Assembly: GCF_000425405.1 (NCBI RefSeq)
Contig: NZ_KE384368.1
Location: 15,904 to 79,903, forward strand
DNA length: 64,000 bases
Source of the DNA: Ferrimonas kyonanensis DSM 18153
GTDB lineage: Bacteria; Pseudomonadota; Gammaproteobacteria; Enterobacterales; Shewanellaceae
Reading direction: 5' to 3'
Below the pieces are notes generated by a model, which saw only the letters and a program-made list of their open reading frames with translations, searched no databases and had not been told where the DNA came from. A program made the translations under genes and the position numbers. This document shows, one piece after another, positions 53,658 to 63,772 of this stretch; the first letter of the stretch is position 1, and each line of letters starts with the position of its first letter.

Positions 53658-55420
53658 GCCCCACCTCCCGAGTTCGGTGCCAAGGGGACCTCGGTATCCG
53701 TTGGCGTGATTTTCCCGGCCTGCCAAGGATCGGTTTGAGTCACCATGTCCTGCGGATGACCCGGCACGCCGTAGTCATAAGGCCAGCGGTACACCACAGG
53801 TAAACTGGGCCCCCAATTGCCGTGCCCCGGCGGCAAGGTCGGCGTTTGCCACTCCAAAGAGGCCGCCTGCCAGGGGTTGGCTTTCGCCAGCGGGCCACGG
53901 AAATAGCTCCAGGCCAGATTGAACAGGAACAGCAACTGAGCCACCCCGACAATCAGCGCCGCCACGGTGATAAAAGCGTTGATGGCATGGGCTTCCGGCG
54001 GAATAAAGTCATAATTGTCGTAGGCGTAGTATCGCCGCGGTAACCCCAGCACTCCGAGGTAATGCATGGGGAAGTAGATGGCCCAGGTACCCAGGAAAGT
54101 AATCCAGAAGTGCAGTTTTCCCAGTCCATCATGCAGCATGCGGCCGGTGATGCTGGGGTACCAGTGATAAAGGCCGCCAAATATCACCAGAATTGGCGCC
54201 ACCCCCATTACCATATGAAAGTGGGCCACCACAAAATAGGTGTCTGACAGCGGCAGATCCACCACCACGTTGCCGAGAAACAGCCCGGTCATTCCGCCAA
54301 ACACAAAGGTCAGTACAAAGGCGATGGAGAACAGCATCGGCACCGTCATCCGCACGTTGCCGCGCCACAGAGTCAGTACCCAGTTGTAGACCTTAATGGC
54401 GGTAGGCACGGCGATGATTAGGGTCGAAACGGCAAAGAAAAAACCAAAATAGGGGTTCATGCCCGAGACGTACATATGGTGCGCCCACACCACAAAACTG
54501 AGCACGCCGATAATGACAATGGCCCACACCATCATCCGATAGCCAAAGATGGTTTTGCGGGCATTGACGCTAATGAGATCCGACACAATGCCAAAGGCAG
54601 GCAGGGCCACAATGTACACTTCCGGGTGACCGAAAAACCAAAACAGGTGCTGAAACAAAATCGGGCTGCCGCCGCCAAACTCCGTCGCCTGGCCGAGAGA
54701 AATCAGCTCCGGCATAAAGAAGCTGGTGCCCAGCAATTTATCGAACAACATCATCACCGCGCTGACAAACAACGCCGGAAACGCCAGCAATGCCATAATG
54801 GTGGCGATAAAGATCCCCCACACCGTCAGCGGCATGCGCATCAGCGTCATCCCCCGAGTGCGAGCCTGCAGCACCGTGGTGACGTAATTCAGCCCGCCCA
54901 TGGTGGCGGCAACGATGAACACCGCAAGAGACACCAGCATCAGCACAATGCCGCCGTCCACTCCGGGCGTGCCCGGCAGGATCGCCTGGGGAGGATACAG
55001 GGTCCAGCCGGCCCCGGTCGGGCCGCCGGTAACAAAGAAACTGGCCATCAAAATCAATACGGCCACCAGGTAGGTCCAGTAACTGAGCATATTCAGAAAT
55101 GGAAACACCATATCCCGCGCGCCCACCATCAATGGAATCAGATAGTTTCCAAATCCCCCCAGGAACAACGCCGTCAGCAGGTACACCACCATGATCATGC
55201 CGTGCATGGTGATCATCTGGTAGTAGGAGGCCGGGTCAATGAAATCGAACGTCTCGGGAAACCCCAGCTGCAAGCGCATCAAGCCTGACAACACCAGCGC
55301 CACCATACCCACCGCGATGGCCGTCAGGGTGTACTGAATCGCAATGGTCTTGTGATCCTGGCTGAATACGTACTTTTGCCAGAACCCCGTGGGCTCCGGG
55401 TGCGCCTGTTCCTGACTCAT
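53654..55420 (-). CDS. ctaD: Cytochrome c oxidase subunit I
   Basis: A 588-aa protein with twelve membrane helices. The heme-copper site is in FWFFGHPEVYIVALPAFGIVSDL (His ligand of CuB and cross-linked Tyr), and SDTYFVVAHFHMVM supplies the heme a3 and a ligands. MHGMIMVVYLLTALFLGGFGNYLIPLMVG is also typical. A proton-pumping terminal oxidase of the caa3 type is expected. The D-pathway residues were not checked. Confidence 0.95.
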   Translation of the reverse strand: MSQEQAHPEPTGFWQKYVFSQDHKTIAIQYTLTAIAVGMVALVLSGLMRLQLGFPETFDFIDPASYYQMITMHGMIMVVYLLTALFLGGFGNYLIPLMVGARDMVFPFLNMLSYWTYLVAVLILMASFFVTGGPTGAGWTLYPPQAILPGTPGVDGGIVLMLVSLAVFIVAATMGGLNYVTTVLQARTRGMTLMRMPLTVWGIFIATIMALLAFPALFVSAVMMLFDKLLGTSFFMPELISLGQATEFGGGSPILFQHLFWFFGHPEVYIVALPAFGIVSDLISVNARKTIFGYRMMVWAIVIIGVLSFVVWAHHMYVSGMNPYFGFFFAVSTLIIAVPTAIKVYNWVLTLWRGNVRMTVPMLFSIAFVLTFVFGGMTGLFLGNVVVDLPLSDTYFVVAHFHMVMGVAPILVIFGGLYHWYPSITGRMLHDGLGKLHFWITFLGTWAIYFPMHYLGVLGLPRRYYAYDNYDFIPPEAHAINAFITVAALIVGVAQLLFLFNLAWSYFRGPLAKANPWQAASLEWQTPTLPPGHGNWGPSLPVVYRWPYDYGVPGHPQDMVTQTDPWQAGKITPTDTEVPLAPNSGGGA

Positions 55421-55453
55421 GGTCTCTCCCGTTGTTCACCGAGCCACCGCCCC

Positions 55454-56923
55454 TTAGGGCGACAACTGCTTCAGGTAATCAATAAGGGCCTGCACCTCAT
55501 TTTCGGTAAGCGGCATCGGTGGCATCAGCGGCTGATAGCCCTGTACCAACTCCGCCGCCGGCTCCAGCATCGCCCGGCGCAGGTAAGCCTCGTCGGCCAC
55601 CACCACCCGCCCGTCAGCCAGAGTGCGTTCACTGCCTGCCAGTCCCAGCCAGCTGGGGCCAATGCCGGCACGACCATCAAGGCTGTGGCAGGCAATGCAA
55701 CCTTTAACCTGTGCCAGCTGAGCACCATCCAACTCGGTCGCCTCAACCTCGGCGGGCTCCGAAGGCGATGGACTGGCTGGCGAGGCCGCTGCCGGCTCAG
55801 CGGAATCCGTTGCGACGCCACCCCGCTCCTTGATGTAGGCGATGAGCGCCGCCAGTTGCAGTTCGGTGAGGGCAGCATAGGGCGGCATCACATTGGTGTA
55901 CCCCTGCACCAGCGAGGCACCGGGATCGACGATGGCCTCGATCAGGTAGTCATCGTCCACCACGCGCTGCGAACCATCAGTGAAAGATTCCACCTTGCCA
56001 TACAGCCCCAGCCAGCTTGGTGCCAACGGACTGGTTTCAAAGCCATGGCAAGCCAGGCAGCCCTGGGATTGAGCCAACGACTCCCCTTCGCGGGCCTGTG
56101 GCGACAGCCCGGCATTGGCCGCGGTCGCAGCACCTTCGGCAAAGGTCGGCAAGGCGGTCAGCCACTGCTGAAACTGCTCAGGCTCCTGAACGACAACGGC
56201 CCCTCGCATATTGAAATGCCCCACGCCGCACAACTCGGCGCAGAGAATCTCAAACTCCCCCAGCTTCACCGGTGTGAACCACAGCGACGATACGATGCCG
56301 GGAACGGCGTCCATCTTGTTGCGAAACTGAGGCACATAAAAGTCATGCAGCACGTCCTTGGAGCGCAGCAGTACCTGAACCGGTATGCCGACCGGCAGGT
56401 GCAGCCGGTTACCGACCACCAGGCGGTCGTCCTGACCCGCGGGGTCCACCGGATCGATGCCAAACGGGTTGTCGGGACCGATGCGCTTGATGTCGGTTTT
56501 GCCCAGCACGCCATCGTCTCCGGGTAAGCGGAACTGCCAGCTCCATTGCTGAGCCAACACTTCGACCTGGTGAGCCTCGTCGGGAACCGTGACGATGTCG
56601 GAGTACACATACAGGCCCGGCACCAGCATGGCGGTAATGCCCACGGCAGTGAATCCGGTGAGCCACAACTCCAGGCGTTTGTTTTCGGGTTGATACTGAG
56701 AGCGGCTGTGGCGGCGATATCGAAACCGGTAGACGGCGTAGGCCATGAACACCACTACCGCGATGAACACCAAACCGGTAATGGCGAGGGTAATGCCAAT
56801 GGTTAGGTCAATGTCGCTCCAGTTGGACGCAAGAGGGGGCAGGCTCCAGCCACCGGCGAAATGGAACCAAAGGGACACCAACAACAGAGCAATCAGCGCG
56901 ATGGCAATGGTCATAGGCGACAT
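55454..56923 (-). CDS. ctaC: caa3-type cytochrome c oxidase subunit II with two cytochrome c domains
   Basis: A 489-aa protein. Two N-terminal membrane helices (about 5-25, 45-70), a CuA domain (about 85-230) with CAELCGVGHFNM as the binuclear copper site, then a first cytochrome c domain (CLACH near 290) and a second (CIACH near 410). Both heme motifs are followed by a Met-rich C-terminal region. The pair of cytochrome domains suggests electrons enter from a membrane-bound or diffusible donor directly. The start at 56923 is uncertain; ATG at 56914 has GGAT upstream. Confidence 0.92.
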   Translation of the reverse strand: MSPMTIAIALIALLLVSLWFHFAGGWSLPPLASNWSDIDLTIGITLAITGLVFIAVVVFMAYAVYRFRYRRHSRSQYQPENKRLELWLTGFTAVGITAMLVPGLYVYSDIVTVPDEAHQVEVLAQQWSWQFRLPGDDGVLGKTDIKRIGPDNPFGIDPVDPAGQDDRLVVGNRLHLPVGIPVQVLLRSKDVLHDFYVPQFRNKMDAVPGIVSSLWFTPVKLGEFEILCAELCGVGHFNMRGAVVVQEPEQFQQWLTALPTFAEGAATAANAGLSPQAREGESLAQSQGCLACHGFETSPLAPSWLGLYGKVESFTDGSQRVVDDDYLIEAIVDPGASLVQGYTNVMPPYAALTELQLAALIAYIKERGGVATDSAEPAAASPASPSPSEPAEVEATELDGAQLAQVKGCIACHSLDGRAGIGPSWLGLAGSERTLADGRVVVADEAYLRRAMLEPAAELVQGYQPLMPPMPLTENEVQALIDYLKQLSP

Positions 56924-57276
56924 CCAAAAACCGCTTGCAATGGAAGCCGAGGCAGAACTCTGAACTGCTTAGCGTTTCCGCCCTAGCGATAACCACTAAG
57001 ACTAGAAGCAGAACCGCACTCCTGCCAATCAACGACGCGATCGGCACCACAAAAACGCCTTGGAATGTCGACTGAATTCGGCACATTAGCGCCAGTTTGA
57101 GAACACTGTGTTTGCCAAAATACGGCTAATATATCAACAACTCCGATGGAGCAGAGGCCATTATCTGGTATCATTCGGGCCACTGAAAGCCGGCCGTAGA
57201 GCCACACCAACAACCATAAAATAAACTTGGTGAGCTTCAGTACTACCCTACAACCTCTAACAACAGGACAGTTGCA
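56924..57276. promoter_or_regulatory. Divergent intergenic region between ctaC and purC
   Basis: This 353-base gap holds no supported gene. A TGGTATCAT (57166-57174) could be an extended -10 element for purC, about 100 bases before the start. No purine-repressor-like operator was recognised. Confidence 0.3.
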
Positions 57277-58380
57277 ATGAGTCTTGCTGACACCGTATTG
57301 GCCGTTAACGACGATCTTCCTATCCGTACCGATAAGCCGGTCCACAGCGGCAAAGTCCGCAGTGTGTACTGGCTGACCGAAGCCGACAGTGCCCGCCTGA
57401 TCAAGGAAAAAGGCTACGACGTCGCCGCCGATGCGCCGCTGGCGATCATGGTCATCAGCGATCGCATTAGCGCCTTCGACTGCATCTGGCATGGCGAGCA
57501 AGGCCTGAACGGCGTACCCGGCAAAGGCGCCGCCCTCAATGCCATCTCCAATCACTGGTTCAAGCTGTTCCGCGAGCAAGGGCTGGCCGACAGCCACATT
57601 CTGGACATTCCCCACCCCTTCGTGTGGATCGTGCAGAAGGCTCGCCCGGTGATGATCGAAGCGATCTGCCGCCAGTACATTACCGGCTCCATGTGGCGCA
57701 GCTACGCCAAGGGCGAGCGCGAGTTTTGCGGCATTGAGATTGCCGATGGCCTGGAGAAAGATCAGAAGCTGCCGGAACTGCTGATCACCCCGTCAACCAA
57801 AGGGATTCTGACCGGCATTCCCGGCGTGCCAGCGGTGGACGACGTCAACATTACCCGCTCTGACATCGTTAACAACTACTCCGCCTTCAACTTTACCAAG
57901 CTGGACGACATCGACCGCTACGAGCGTCTGCTCAAAGAGGGCTTCGATGTGATCAGCAACGCCCTGGCTGAGCTGGACCAGGTGTTTGTCGACACCAAAT
58001 TCGAGTTTGGCTACGTCACCGACAGCCAGGGTCAGGAGAAGCTGATCTACATGGATGAGGTAGGCACACCAGACTCTTCCCGCATCTGGGATGGGGCCCA
58101 GTACCGCGATGGCGTGGTGGTGGAAAAATCCAAAGAGGGCTTCCGTCAGATGTTGCTGAACCACTTCCCGGATCCGGACATTCTGCTTAACAAAGATCGG
58201 ATGGAGGAGCGCAGCGCCCTAGCCAGGGACAATGCCCTGCCAGAATCGGTACTGATGGATGTGTCCAGAACCTACATCGACATCGCCGAAAAGGTCACCG
58301 GTGAACCGCTGACTCTGTCTGCTAACCCCAAGGCGGAGATCATCGACATTCTGCGCAGCCAGTATGGCCTGATCGACTAA
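57277..58380 (+). CDS. purC: SAICAR synthetase PurC (long form)
   Basis: A 367-aa phosphoribosylaminoimidazole-succinocarboxamide synthase. Motifs: [55 protein letters not shown], and [11 protein letters not shown] with the active-site acidic residues. It makes SAICAR in purine synthesis. The long form is common in the Shewanella/Vibrio group. The gene stands alone with a terminator at 58404. Confidence 0.95.
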   Translation: MSLADTVLAVNDDLPIRTDKPVHSGKVRSVYWLTEADSARLIKEKGYDVAADAPLAIMVISDRISAFDCIWHGEQGLNGVPGKGAALNAISNHWFKLFREQGLADSHILDIPHPFVWIVQKARPVMIEAICRQYITGSMWRSYAKGEREFCGIEIADGLEKDQKLPELLITPSTKGILTGIPGVPAVDDVNITRSDIVNNYSAFNFTKLDDIDRYERLLKEGFDVISNALAELDQVFVDTKFEFGYVTDSQGQEKLIYMDEVGTPDSSRIWDGAQYRDGVVVEKSKEGFRQMLLNHFPDPDILLNKDRMEERSALARDNALPESVLMDVSRTYIDIAEKVTGEPLTLSANPKAEIIDILRSQYGLID

Positions 58381-58403
58381 ACGCGCCGAATGCCACGCAA
58401 CAC

Positions 58404-58428
58404 AAAGGCCAGCGACTGCTGGCCTTTT
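58404..58428. terminator. Terminator of purC
   Basis: Stem AAAGGCCAGCGA/TGCTGGCCTTT, followed by T4. Also fits the converging chemoreceptor gene. Confidence 0.82.
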
Positions 58429-58444
58429 CTGTTGCCGGTGCCGG

Positions 58445-60577
58445 CTACACCTTAAACTGGGTGACGATCTGACGCTGCTGCTCAGACAGCTGCTGCAGTT
58501 CCTCGCTCAGCGCCGCCGACGACTCCGCCTCCTCGGTGATGCTACGGCTGGCTTCACGAATGTTAGCGACATTGAGGCTAATCTCATTGGCGACGCTACT
58601 TTGCTCTGCCGCCAGGTTGGCGATCATGGCGCCGTTATCCGTGATGTGACCGATGTGATTGACGATCACGGCCAACGCGGCATTCATCGCTTCCACCTGC
58701 TTCTCGGCATCCAGCGCCTTGTCGTTACCGCTGCTGATGGCCACCACCACGTCCCGGGTTTCTGACTGCAGCAGTTCGATCAGCTCTCGAATCTGGCCGA
58801 TGGACTCCTGAGTCCGCTCTGCCAGCCCGCGTACCTCACTGGCGACCACCGCGAAACCCCGGCCCTGATCGCCGGCCCGAGCCGCTTCAATGGCGGCATT
58901 GAGCGCCAGCAAGTTGGTCTGCTCGGCAATGCCCTGAATGACGCCAAGAATCGACTCGATGTTCTCACTGTCCTGGGCCAGTTTATCCACCATCGGCATG
59001 GCCGCCGACACATCGCCCACCAGCGACTGCACCGCCAGGCTGGTGTGCTCGGCCACCTCCCGGCCCTGCTGCGCCGCATCATTGGCTTCATCGGCGGCAG
59101 TGGCGGCCTGGGCGGCGTTTTCCGACACGCTGTTGGCGGTCGCGGTCATCTGCTCCAAGGCGGTGGCCACCTGCTCCACCTCCAGAAACTGCTGCTGACT
59201 GCTGCCACTGGTTCGGGCTGCGATGGCCGAGGCTCTATTGGAGGTCGCCTGACCGTTACTGACCGACTCGTCGATCAGAGACACCGTGGAGTGCAACTTC
59301 TCCAGAAACTGATTAAACCAATGCACCAGCACACCGACTTCATCTTTGCTTTCCACCACCAGCCGCTGAGTCAGATCCCACTCACCCGAAGCGATCACCT
59401 GCAGCCGCTTAGTGACGTTCCAGATGGGATTCACCAGGTAGTACGACGCCAACCAAATCAGACCTAAAGCCAGCACGGTGATCACCGCAGCCGCCAATAA
59501 CATCTGCCACATGGCCTTGCGGTTATGTTCATCCACTTGAGTGTCCAGCGCCAGGGCACTGGCCAACACCTGCTGGGTCGGAGCACTGAATACCAGAGTC
59601 CACGAGGTACTGCTGCCCTCAAAGGTCACCGGGATTCGAGCGAACAACTGACTGTCGTCGCGATTCCAGCCAATGGCAGAACCGGTGGCGGCCAAACTAA
59701 ACTTCAGGTCGTCGCTCAGCTGCTGCGACGATTCTCCCAAACGGCTGGCATCGCCGTCACAGGCAACAATAAAGCCGTCCTGGCTGATCAGCGCCACCTC
59801 GCCATTGCCACCGACAAACTCGGCGTCCACCGACTCAATCAGCGGCTGCAGGGTGGCCAGCGACAGGTCGATGCCCATCACCCCGATCACCTTGCCATCG
59901 GCCTTCAGAGGCAAAGTAACCGAGGTAATCAGGTTGCCACCGGCCCCCACCTCATCCACATAGGGGTTGAGCACACACAGATCGCCGGTACGGGCGGGAC
60001 AATCGAACCACTCGTTCTCCGGCATCCCTTGTTTATTGAGCTGACGGTTGTGAATGGCGGCCTCATCGACGATCTGCAACTGCAACTCACCGCCGTCGGC
60101 GCGATACCAATAAGGCGCAAAACGGCCGGCTTCATTAGACGCGGTCTCGGACTGGCCGATAAAGGGGGCATCGCTGCCATTCAACGCATCGGGGTTCATC
60201 ACCACATAGATGCCACGTACATCCGGATGCAGAGCCACCTGATCGGCGATGAACGCCTTCAAGTCCTGCCTCAGGCTGCCATCGGCCAGCCCGCGCTGCT
60301 GCGCCTGCTGACGCATAAATTGCAGCGACTGAACCAGCATGTCACCGCGAAACAGATGCCGTTCGATGACGCTTTTGACCATCTGCGCCTGCTGGGATGC
60401 CAGCGCCTCCACATGAGCCCGGGCGGACTGCCGCAGATTTTCAGAGGTCTGCTGTCGAATCAGGGTCTGGGTCTGACCACTGTCGTACAGAAAGAAACCC
60501 ACCATGGCCGACAGGGCGATGATCAGGCACACCCCAGCCACGATGGAAAATTTATGACGAATAGAGATATTCTTCAT
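58445..60577 (-). CDS. Methyl-accepting chemotaxis protein with dCache-like sensor
   Basis: A 710-aa chemoreceptor: membrane helix (about 10-30), a periplasmic dCache-type sensor (about 35-345) including GIYVVMNPD and GVMGIDLSL, a second membrane helix (about 360-385), HAMP (about 385-435) and a cytoplasmic signalling domain (about 460-710) with the hairpin tip [35 protein letters not shown]. Ligand unknown. No che genes are near. Confidence 0.92.
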   Translation of the reverse strand: MKNISIRHKFSIVAGVCLIIALSAMVGFFLYDSGQTQTLIRQQTSENLRQSARAHVEALASQQAQMVKSVIERHLFRGDMLVQSLQFMRQQAQQRGLADGSLRQDLKAFIADQVALHPDVRGIYVVMNPDALNGSDAPFIGQSETASNEAGRFAPYWYRADGGELQLQIVDEAAIHNRQLNKQGMPENEWFDCPARTGDLCVLNPYVDEVGAGGNLITSVTLPLKADGKVIGVMGIDLSLATLQPLIESVDAEFVGGNGEVALISQDGFIVACDGDASRLGESSQQLSDDLKFSLAATGSAIGWNRDDSQLFARIPVTFEGSSTSWTLVFSAPTQQVLASALALDTQVDEHNRKAMWQMLLAAAVITVLALGLIWLASYYLVNPIWNVTKRLQVIASGEWDLTQRLVVESKDEVGVLVHWFNQFLEKLHSTVSLIDESVSNGQATSNRASAIAARTSGSSQQQFLEVEQVATALEQMTATANSVSENAAQAATAADEANDAAQQGREVAEHTSLAVQSLVGDVSAAMPMVDKLAQDSENIESILGVIQGIAEQTNLLALNAAIEAARAGDQGRGFAVVASEVRGLAERTQESIGQIRELIELLQSETRDVVVAISSGNDKALDAEKQVEAMNAALAVIVNHIGHITDNGAMIANLAAEQSSVANEISLNVANIREASRSITEEAESSAALSEELQQLSEQQRQIVTQFKV

Positions 60578-61104
60578 TCAACAAGGTCCGGTCGCTCCCT
60601 TGTTGTCCTACCTGTTATTGCTCTCTCACCTGCAATGAACGGCGAAGCATACGCCAAGGCCACTGTACATTAAAGCAATCTAATACAACGCGTTACATGA
60701 ACACCAACTGGCTCACAGAACCGAAAAAACCTCGGTCAGCGGCTACAGTTTTTCCCACCTCCCATGCCTACGAAAGACCGCTCAATCCATCGACAACAAT
60801 GACGGAAACCTGCCCGTCCGGGCTAAGCAACGCCACCGAGCTATGACCGCAGAGTCTTTCAACTAGGCAATGACCGCTAAGGCGCCAATACCGGTCATTA
60901 GCGTCTACCACGCACGACTTTGCGGCTTATTTGCAGAGCCGATCCGCCTTTCGCGCTAATGAGTAGGCATCTAAGGGCGTTGAGCCTGACCTAATCTACT
61001 GATACATTGGGACAAATACTCTCATCGGCTCAATGCTACGGCTTGCAGATATGCGGCAAGGGTGTCCAGAGTGAAAGGCGGCGATTTACCGCATAAAAAT
61101 AGCT
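60578..61104. other. Intergenic region before the AT-rich end, with an inverted repeat
   Basis: 527 bases without a gene. It holds a perfect 8-bp inverted repeat, AATGACCG (60869-60876) and CGGTCATT (60892-60899), around GGCGCC. Nothing else was recognised. The shift from GC-rich to AT-rich sequence begins near its right end. Confidence 0.4.
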
Positions 61105-61133
61105 GTTATGCCAACTCATCAAGCAAAGGTAAA

Positions 61134-61616
61134 ATGGGAAATTATCGAAACTTTGAACAAGATTTTGTAACTCGTACAATTGATCTTATTGAGCAATATA
61201 ACGGGCTTATTGCCAATGAACCGTTTGAAAGACAGTTCAACTACACACTAACATTAAATTGTTTACTCGGATTAATTGTTATGCCTAAAGAGCGTGCAAT
61301 CAATTGTATTCCGAGAGAGCGACTTACTTTAGATTTCAAACAAAGAATGGGGTTGCAACATTCAGAGTTACCTGATGCACAAACAAACTTACGACAGTTA
61401 ATTATAAAAATTAGACACTCAATAGCTCACTTTGATATTGAAGTCGAATCAATAGATGAACACAGATTAGTGAATTATGTTAATTTCAAAGACACTGATA
61501 CCAAGCAAATCTATGCTCGATTCAGTGCTAATGAAATTTTTCCATTTTTGCAATTCTATTCGACTCTGCTTGTAAATAGTATGAGACAGCAGCAGCGTCA
61601 TAGAGAGTTAGCATAA
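61134..61616 (+). CDS. HEPN-domain protein (putative RNase) in an integron-like cassette
   Basis: A 160-aa helical protein. It begins GNYRNFEQDFVTRTIDLIEQYN and carries RHSIAH near residues 102-107, an R-x4-H motif of the HEPN (pEK499-p136-like) nucleases. HEPN RNases act as toxins or defence effectors; no antitoxin gene is beside it. The frame extends upstream to 61062, but AAGG lies before the ATG at 61134. The sequence is AT-rich, unlike upstream genes. It sits in a cassette bounded by GTTATGC (61105-61111) and an attC-like site (61611-61681). Confidence 0.8.
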   Translation: MGNYRNFEQDFVTRTIDLIEQYNGLIANEPFERQFNYTLTLNCLLGLIVMPKERAINCIPRERLTLDFKQRMGLQHSELPDAQTNLRQLIIKIRHSIAHFDIEVESIDEHRLVNYVNFKDTDTKQIYARFSANEIFPFLQFYSTLLVNSMRQQQRHRELA

Positions 61617-61681
61617 CAAACCCGTGTCCATTTTATCGGGTCAGGATCACGCCTACGGCGCACCTGAACCAAGGGTTATGT
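61611..61681 (+). other. attC-like recombination site
   Basis: 71 bases running from GCATAAC to GTTATGT, nearly reverse complements. Inner inverted segments TCAGG..CCTGA and CGCC-TAC-GGCG can fold the strand. This order and length fit an integron attC. It begins inside the end of the HEPN gene. No integrase is in the window. Confidence 0.55.
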
Positions 61682-61700
61682 GTATTAATTGGGGGGTGTC

Positions 61701-61952
61701 ATGAAAGCAATTGTTAAGGTGGGCAATATTAGTCGGGGGATGTATGCGGCTGATATCGAGGACTCTGGAGAGTTTGTTATTTTTGAGTTACTTGACTCTT
61801 CAGAACCAGAAGCTGGAGATGTTATTTATCATCCTGATTTCTACAGGATGGGTGGAGAACAATTCAAAAACCTCACTCAAAATTGCTCCATTGACGTTTT
61901 TGTTCAGAATATTTGCGATACTTCACAAGTTCGAGCGCAGTGCTTTTTATAG
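61701..61952 (+). CDS. Small hypothetical protein of cassette type
   Basis: An 83-aa acidic protein (MKAIVKVGNISRGMYAADIED..) with GGGGGG before the ATG. Family not recognised; small proteins with this start are common in integron cassettes. It follows directly the attC-like site, so it may be a second cassette gene. No clear attC was found after it (61953-62161 has no other feature). Confidence 0.65.
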   Translation: MKAIVKVGNISRGMYAADIEDSGEFVIFELLDSSEPEAGDVIYHPDFYRMGGEQFKNLTQNCSIDVFVQNICDTSQVRAQCFL

Positions 61953-62161
61953 GAATACTCATTACAAAGAACTGTAGGCGGATTTCTGCCAGCCCGGCTC
62001 TGCTCGTGACTCGCAGATTTTAACCAGGCAAGCTGATCATGCTAAGTGGAGCATTACACGGCAAGTCCCTGAACCGCCTGAATGTGGTGGCTCGCCCCAT
62101 TGGTGCCTGAATGCTCCTAGAGCTTTCCTGCTTACATCAGAAAGCCGCAACCAGTAACATA

Positions 62162-63772
62162 TCAGTGAATAGTCATTCCAGCAAACCGGTTGACTAGACT
62201 TTCAAATGACTTTATATACTTTGAATCAAGAAGCTGACAATCTTCGTGACCACTATAATCAATAGCATTCACATCTTTATTAGATGAGTATTTTTCATCA
62301 TCGTATTCTTGCTTCTTAAGCGTTGCAGTGAGAATGACCTGCTTAGGAAGAGACTTATATATATCAAGCATTTCCCTTTCTTTTGGTGTAGATAGCTCTC
62401 CATCTCTAAACGAGTCAATAACGATGGGAAATTTATGCTCCACGAGCTTATTCATAGCTACAAGTCGGCTGAAGTAATATTCTTGTTCTTCACAACCTGA
62501 GAATGCAGCGTCATTCTTTGAGAAAAGTGAAGAGAAAACAATATTTCCATTTGGATCTACTGTTTTGTATGCCACATTCATCTCGCATAGCAACTGTTTT
62601 AGAAGCTCTGCTTTTGCTTGACTATGTCCCTCAGCTCTATCATCAGCATTTAGTAAGTCCCTTTCCAATGACTCTATCTGACGGATAATGATATCTGCTT
62701 CAGCATCTAGAGAGGAGTCACTTTCCATTTCTTCTTTGTACAGAAGAATATCGCCTAACCTTGGTGGGGCTGTATTAATCAGTTCATTCAACTTTGACTG
62801 CTCAAAGTTAATTTCCTCAGAAATGTCCAGAATAATTTGTTCTTTCTTCTCGATCTCTTTCTGAATAGAAAACAGAATTTGTTTTCTAACTTGTGAATTG
62901 GTCACCTCAAATTTAAAGCCTTCTGACTTATAGATGAGATCTTTGCTACCACATTCTTTACAAGATATCTCACCAACATTGATATCCAAATTAAGAGATC
63001 TTAACTCAGACAATAGGCCTTCAAGCTTTAGTTTTCTATTAGTTTCTCTAGCCCGGGTTTTGTTTAGTTCTGCAACAATTTTATTTGCTCTATCGAGATC
63101 CTTTTTACTCTTTTCATAGATCGCTGCATTACCGACCTTTGAAACAATTTCAGCTAAGTCTGGTGCCTTCAAGATTTTCATCTTCCTCTTGATATTTGCA
63201 AGCTGAGACTTGAGCTTCTTAATCTCCGCCTTAATAGCCTTGGGATCATCAAATTCACCAACAGAAGTAGGCTCATATCCACAAAGTGAGTAGAACATAC
63301 TTTCAAAATCAGCTTTATTAAACTGACCTCTTGCTATTACTCCCGAAGAGCGTCGATTATCCTGACCAATAAAAAACATCTCATAAAACAACTGGAAATC
63401 AACTGTTCTGATCCGACCATCTTTTATAATTTTAGGTAATGGAAAAATATGCTCATCAAAGAAATATTTAAACTCGGTAATGCTTCTAAAGAAATGCACT
63501 CGCTCATTATATCTGACAGATAATGCATTATTGCGTCTTAAGAACTCAAAGTCTGTGCCTCCAACTTCGACATGAGAATAGAAGAAGTTGTTTTTATAAT
63601 CAAAACTCGCGGGAAAAGTCGGCTCATAACCCATGGAAAACATGAGTCCTTGCATAACTAATGTCTTTCCTCGGTTATTATCATTGCTGAAGATTACATT
63701 TACACCGTCAGTAAGGCGCTCTTCAATAAAAGCCCCTTGATCATTTCCCAATGCAATTTTTTTAACTTTCAT
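62162..63772 (-). CDS. Rad50/SMC-like ATPase with CxxC hook (ABC-three-component-type)
   Basis: A 536-aa protein. N-terminal P-loop FSNDNNRGKTLVMQG (about 27-41), two coiled-coil arms (about 180-265 and 295-340) around a CKECGSKD segment (CxxC, about 276-283, zinc-hook-like), and a C-terminal Walker B FPIVIDSF with DSFRDGE. AT-rich. It resembles the ATPase of ABC-three-component/Rad50-like defence systems. The ATG at 63772 has GGA about eight bases upstream; ATG at 63784 is the alternative. It overlaps the upstream gene end by 11 bases. Confidence 0.75.
   Translation of the reverse strand: MKVKKIALGNDQGAFIEERLTDGVNVIFSNDNNRGKTLVMQGLMFSMGYEPTFPASFDYKNNFFYSHVEVGGTDFEFLRRNNALSVRYNERVHFFRSITEFKYFFDEHIFPLPKIIKDGRIRTVDFQLFYEMFFIGQDNRRSSGVIARGQFNKADFESMFYSLCGYEPTSVGEFDDPKAIKAEIKKLKSQLANIKRKMKILKAPDLAEIVSKVGNAAIYEKSKKDLDRANKIVAELNKTRARETNRKLKLEGLLSELRSLNLDINVGEISCKECGSKDLIYKSEGFKFEVTNSQVRKQILFSIQKEIEKKEQIILDISEEINFEQSKLNELINTAPPRLGDILLYKEEMESDSSLDAEADIIIRQIESLERDLLNADDRAEGHSQAKAELLKQLLCEMNVAYKTVDPNGNIVFSSLFSKNDAAFSGCEEQEYYFSRLVAMNKLVEHKFPIVIDSFRDGELSTPKEREMLDIYKSLPKQVILTATLKKQEYDDEKYSSNKDVNAIDYSGHEDCQLLDSKYIKSFESLVNRFAGMTIH

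Noticed and set aside
52395-55288. Plus-strand ORFs of 447 and 270 codons
   Set aside because: They are antisense to the cytochrome oxidase genes, rich in His/Gln/Arg, and show no family features.
56983-57615. 210-codon minus-strand ORF
   Set aside because: It overlaps the start of purC in the opposite sense and has no ribosome site or family match.
59525-60673. 382-codon plus-strand ORF
   Set aside because: Antisense to the chemoreceptor gene, whose MCP motifs are unmistakable.
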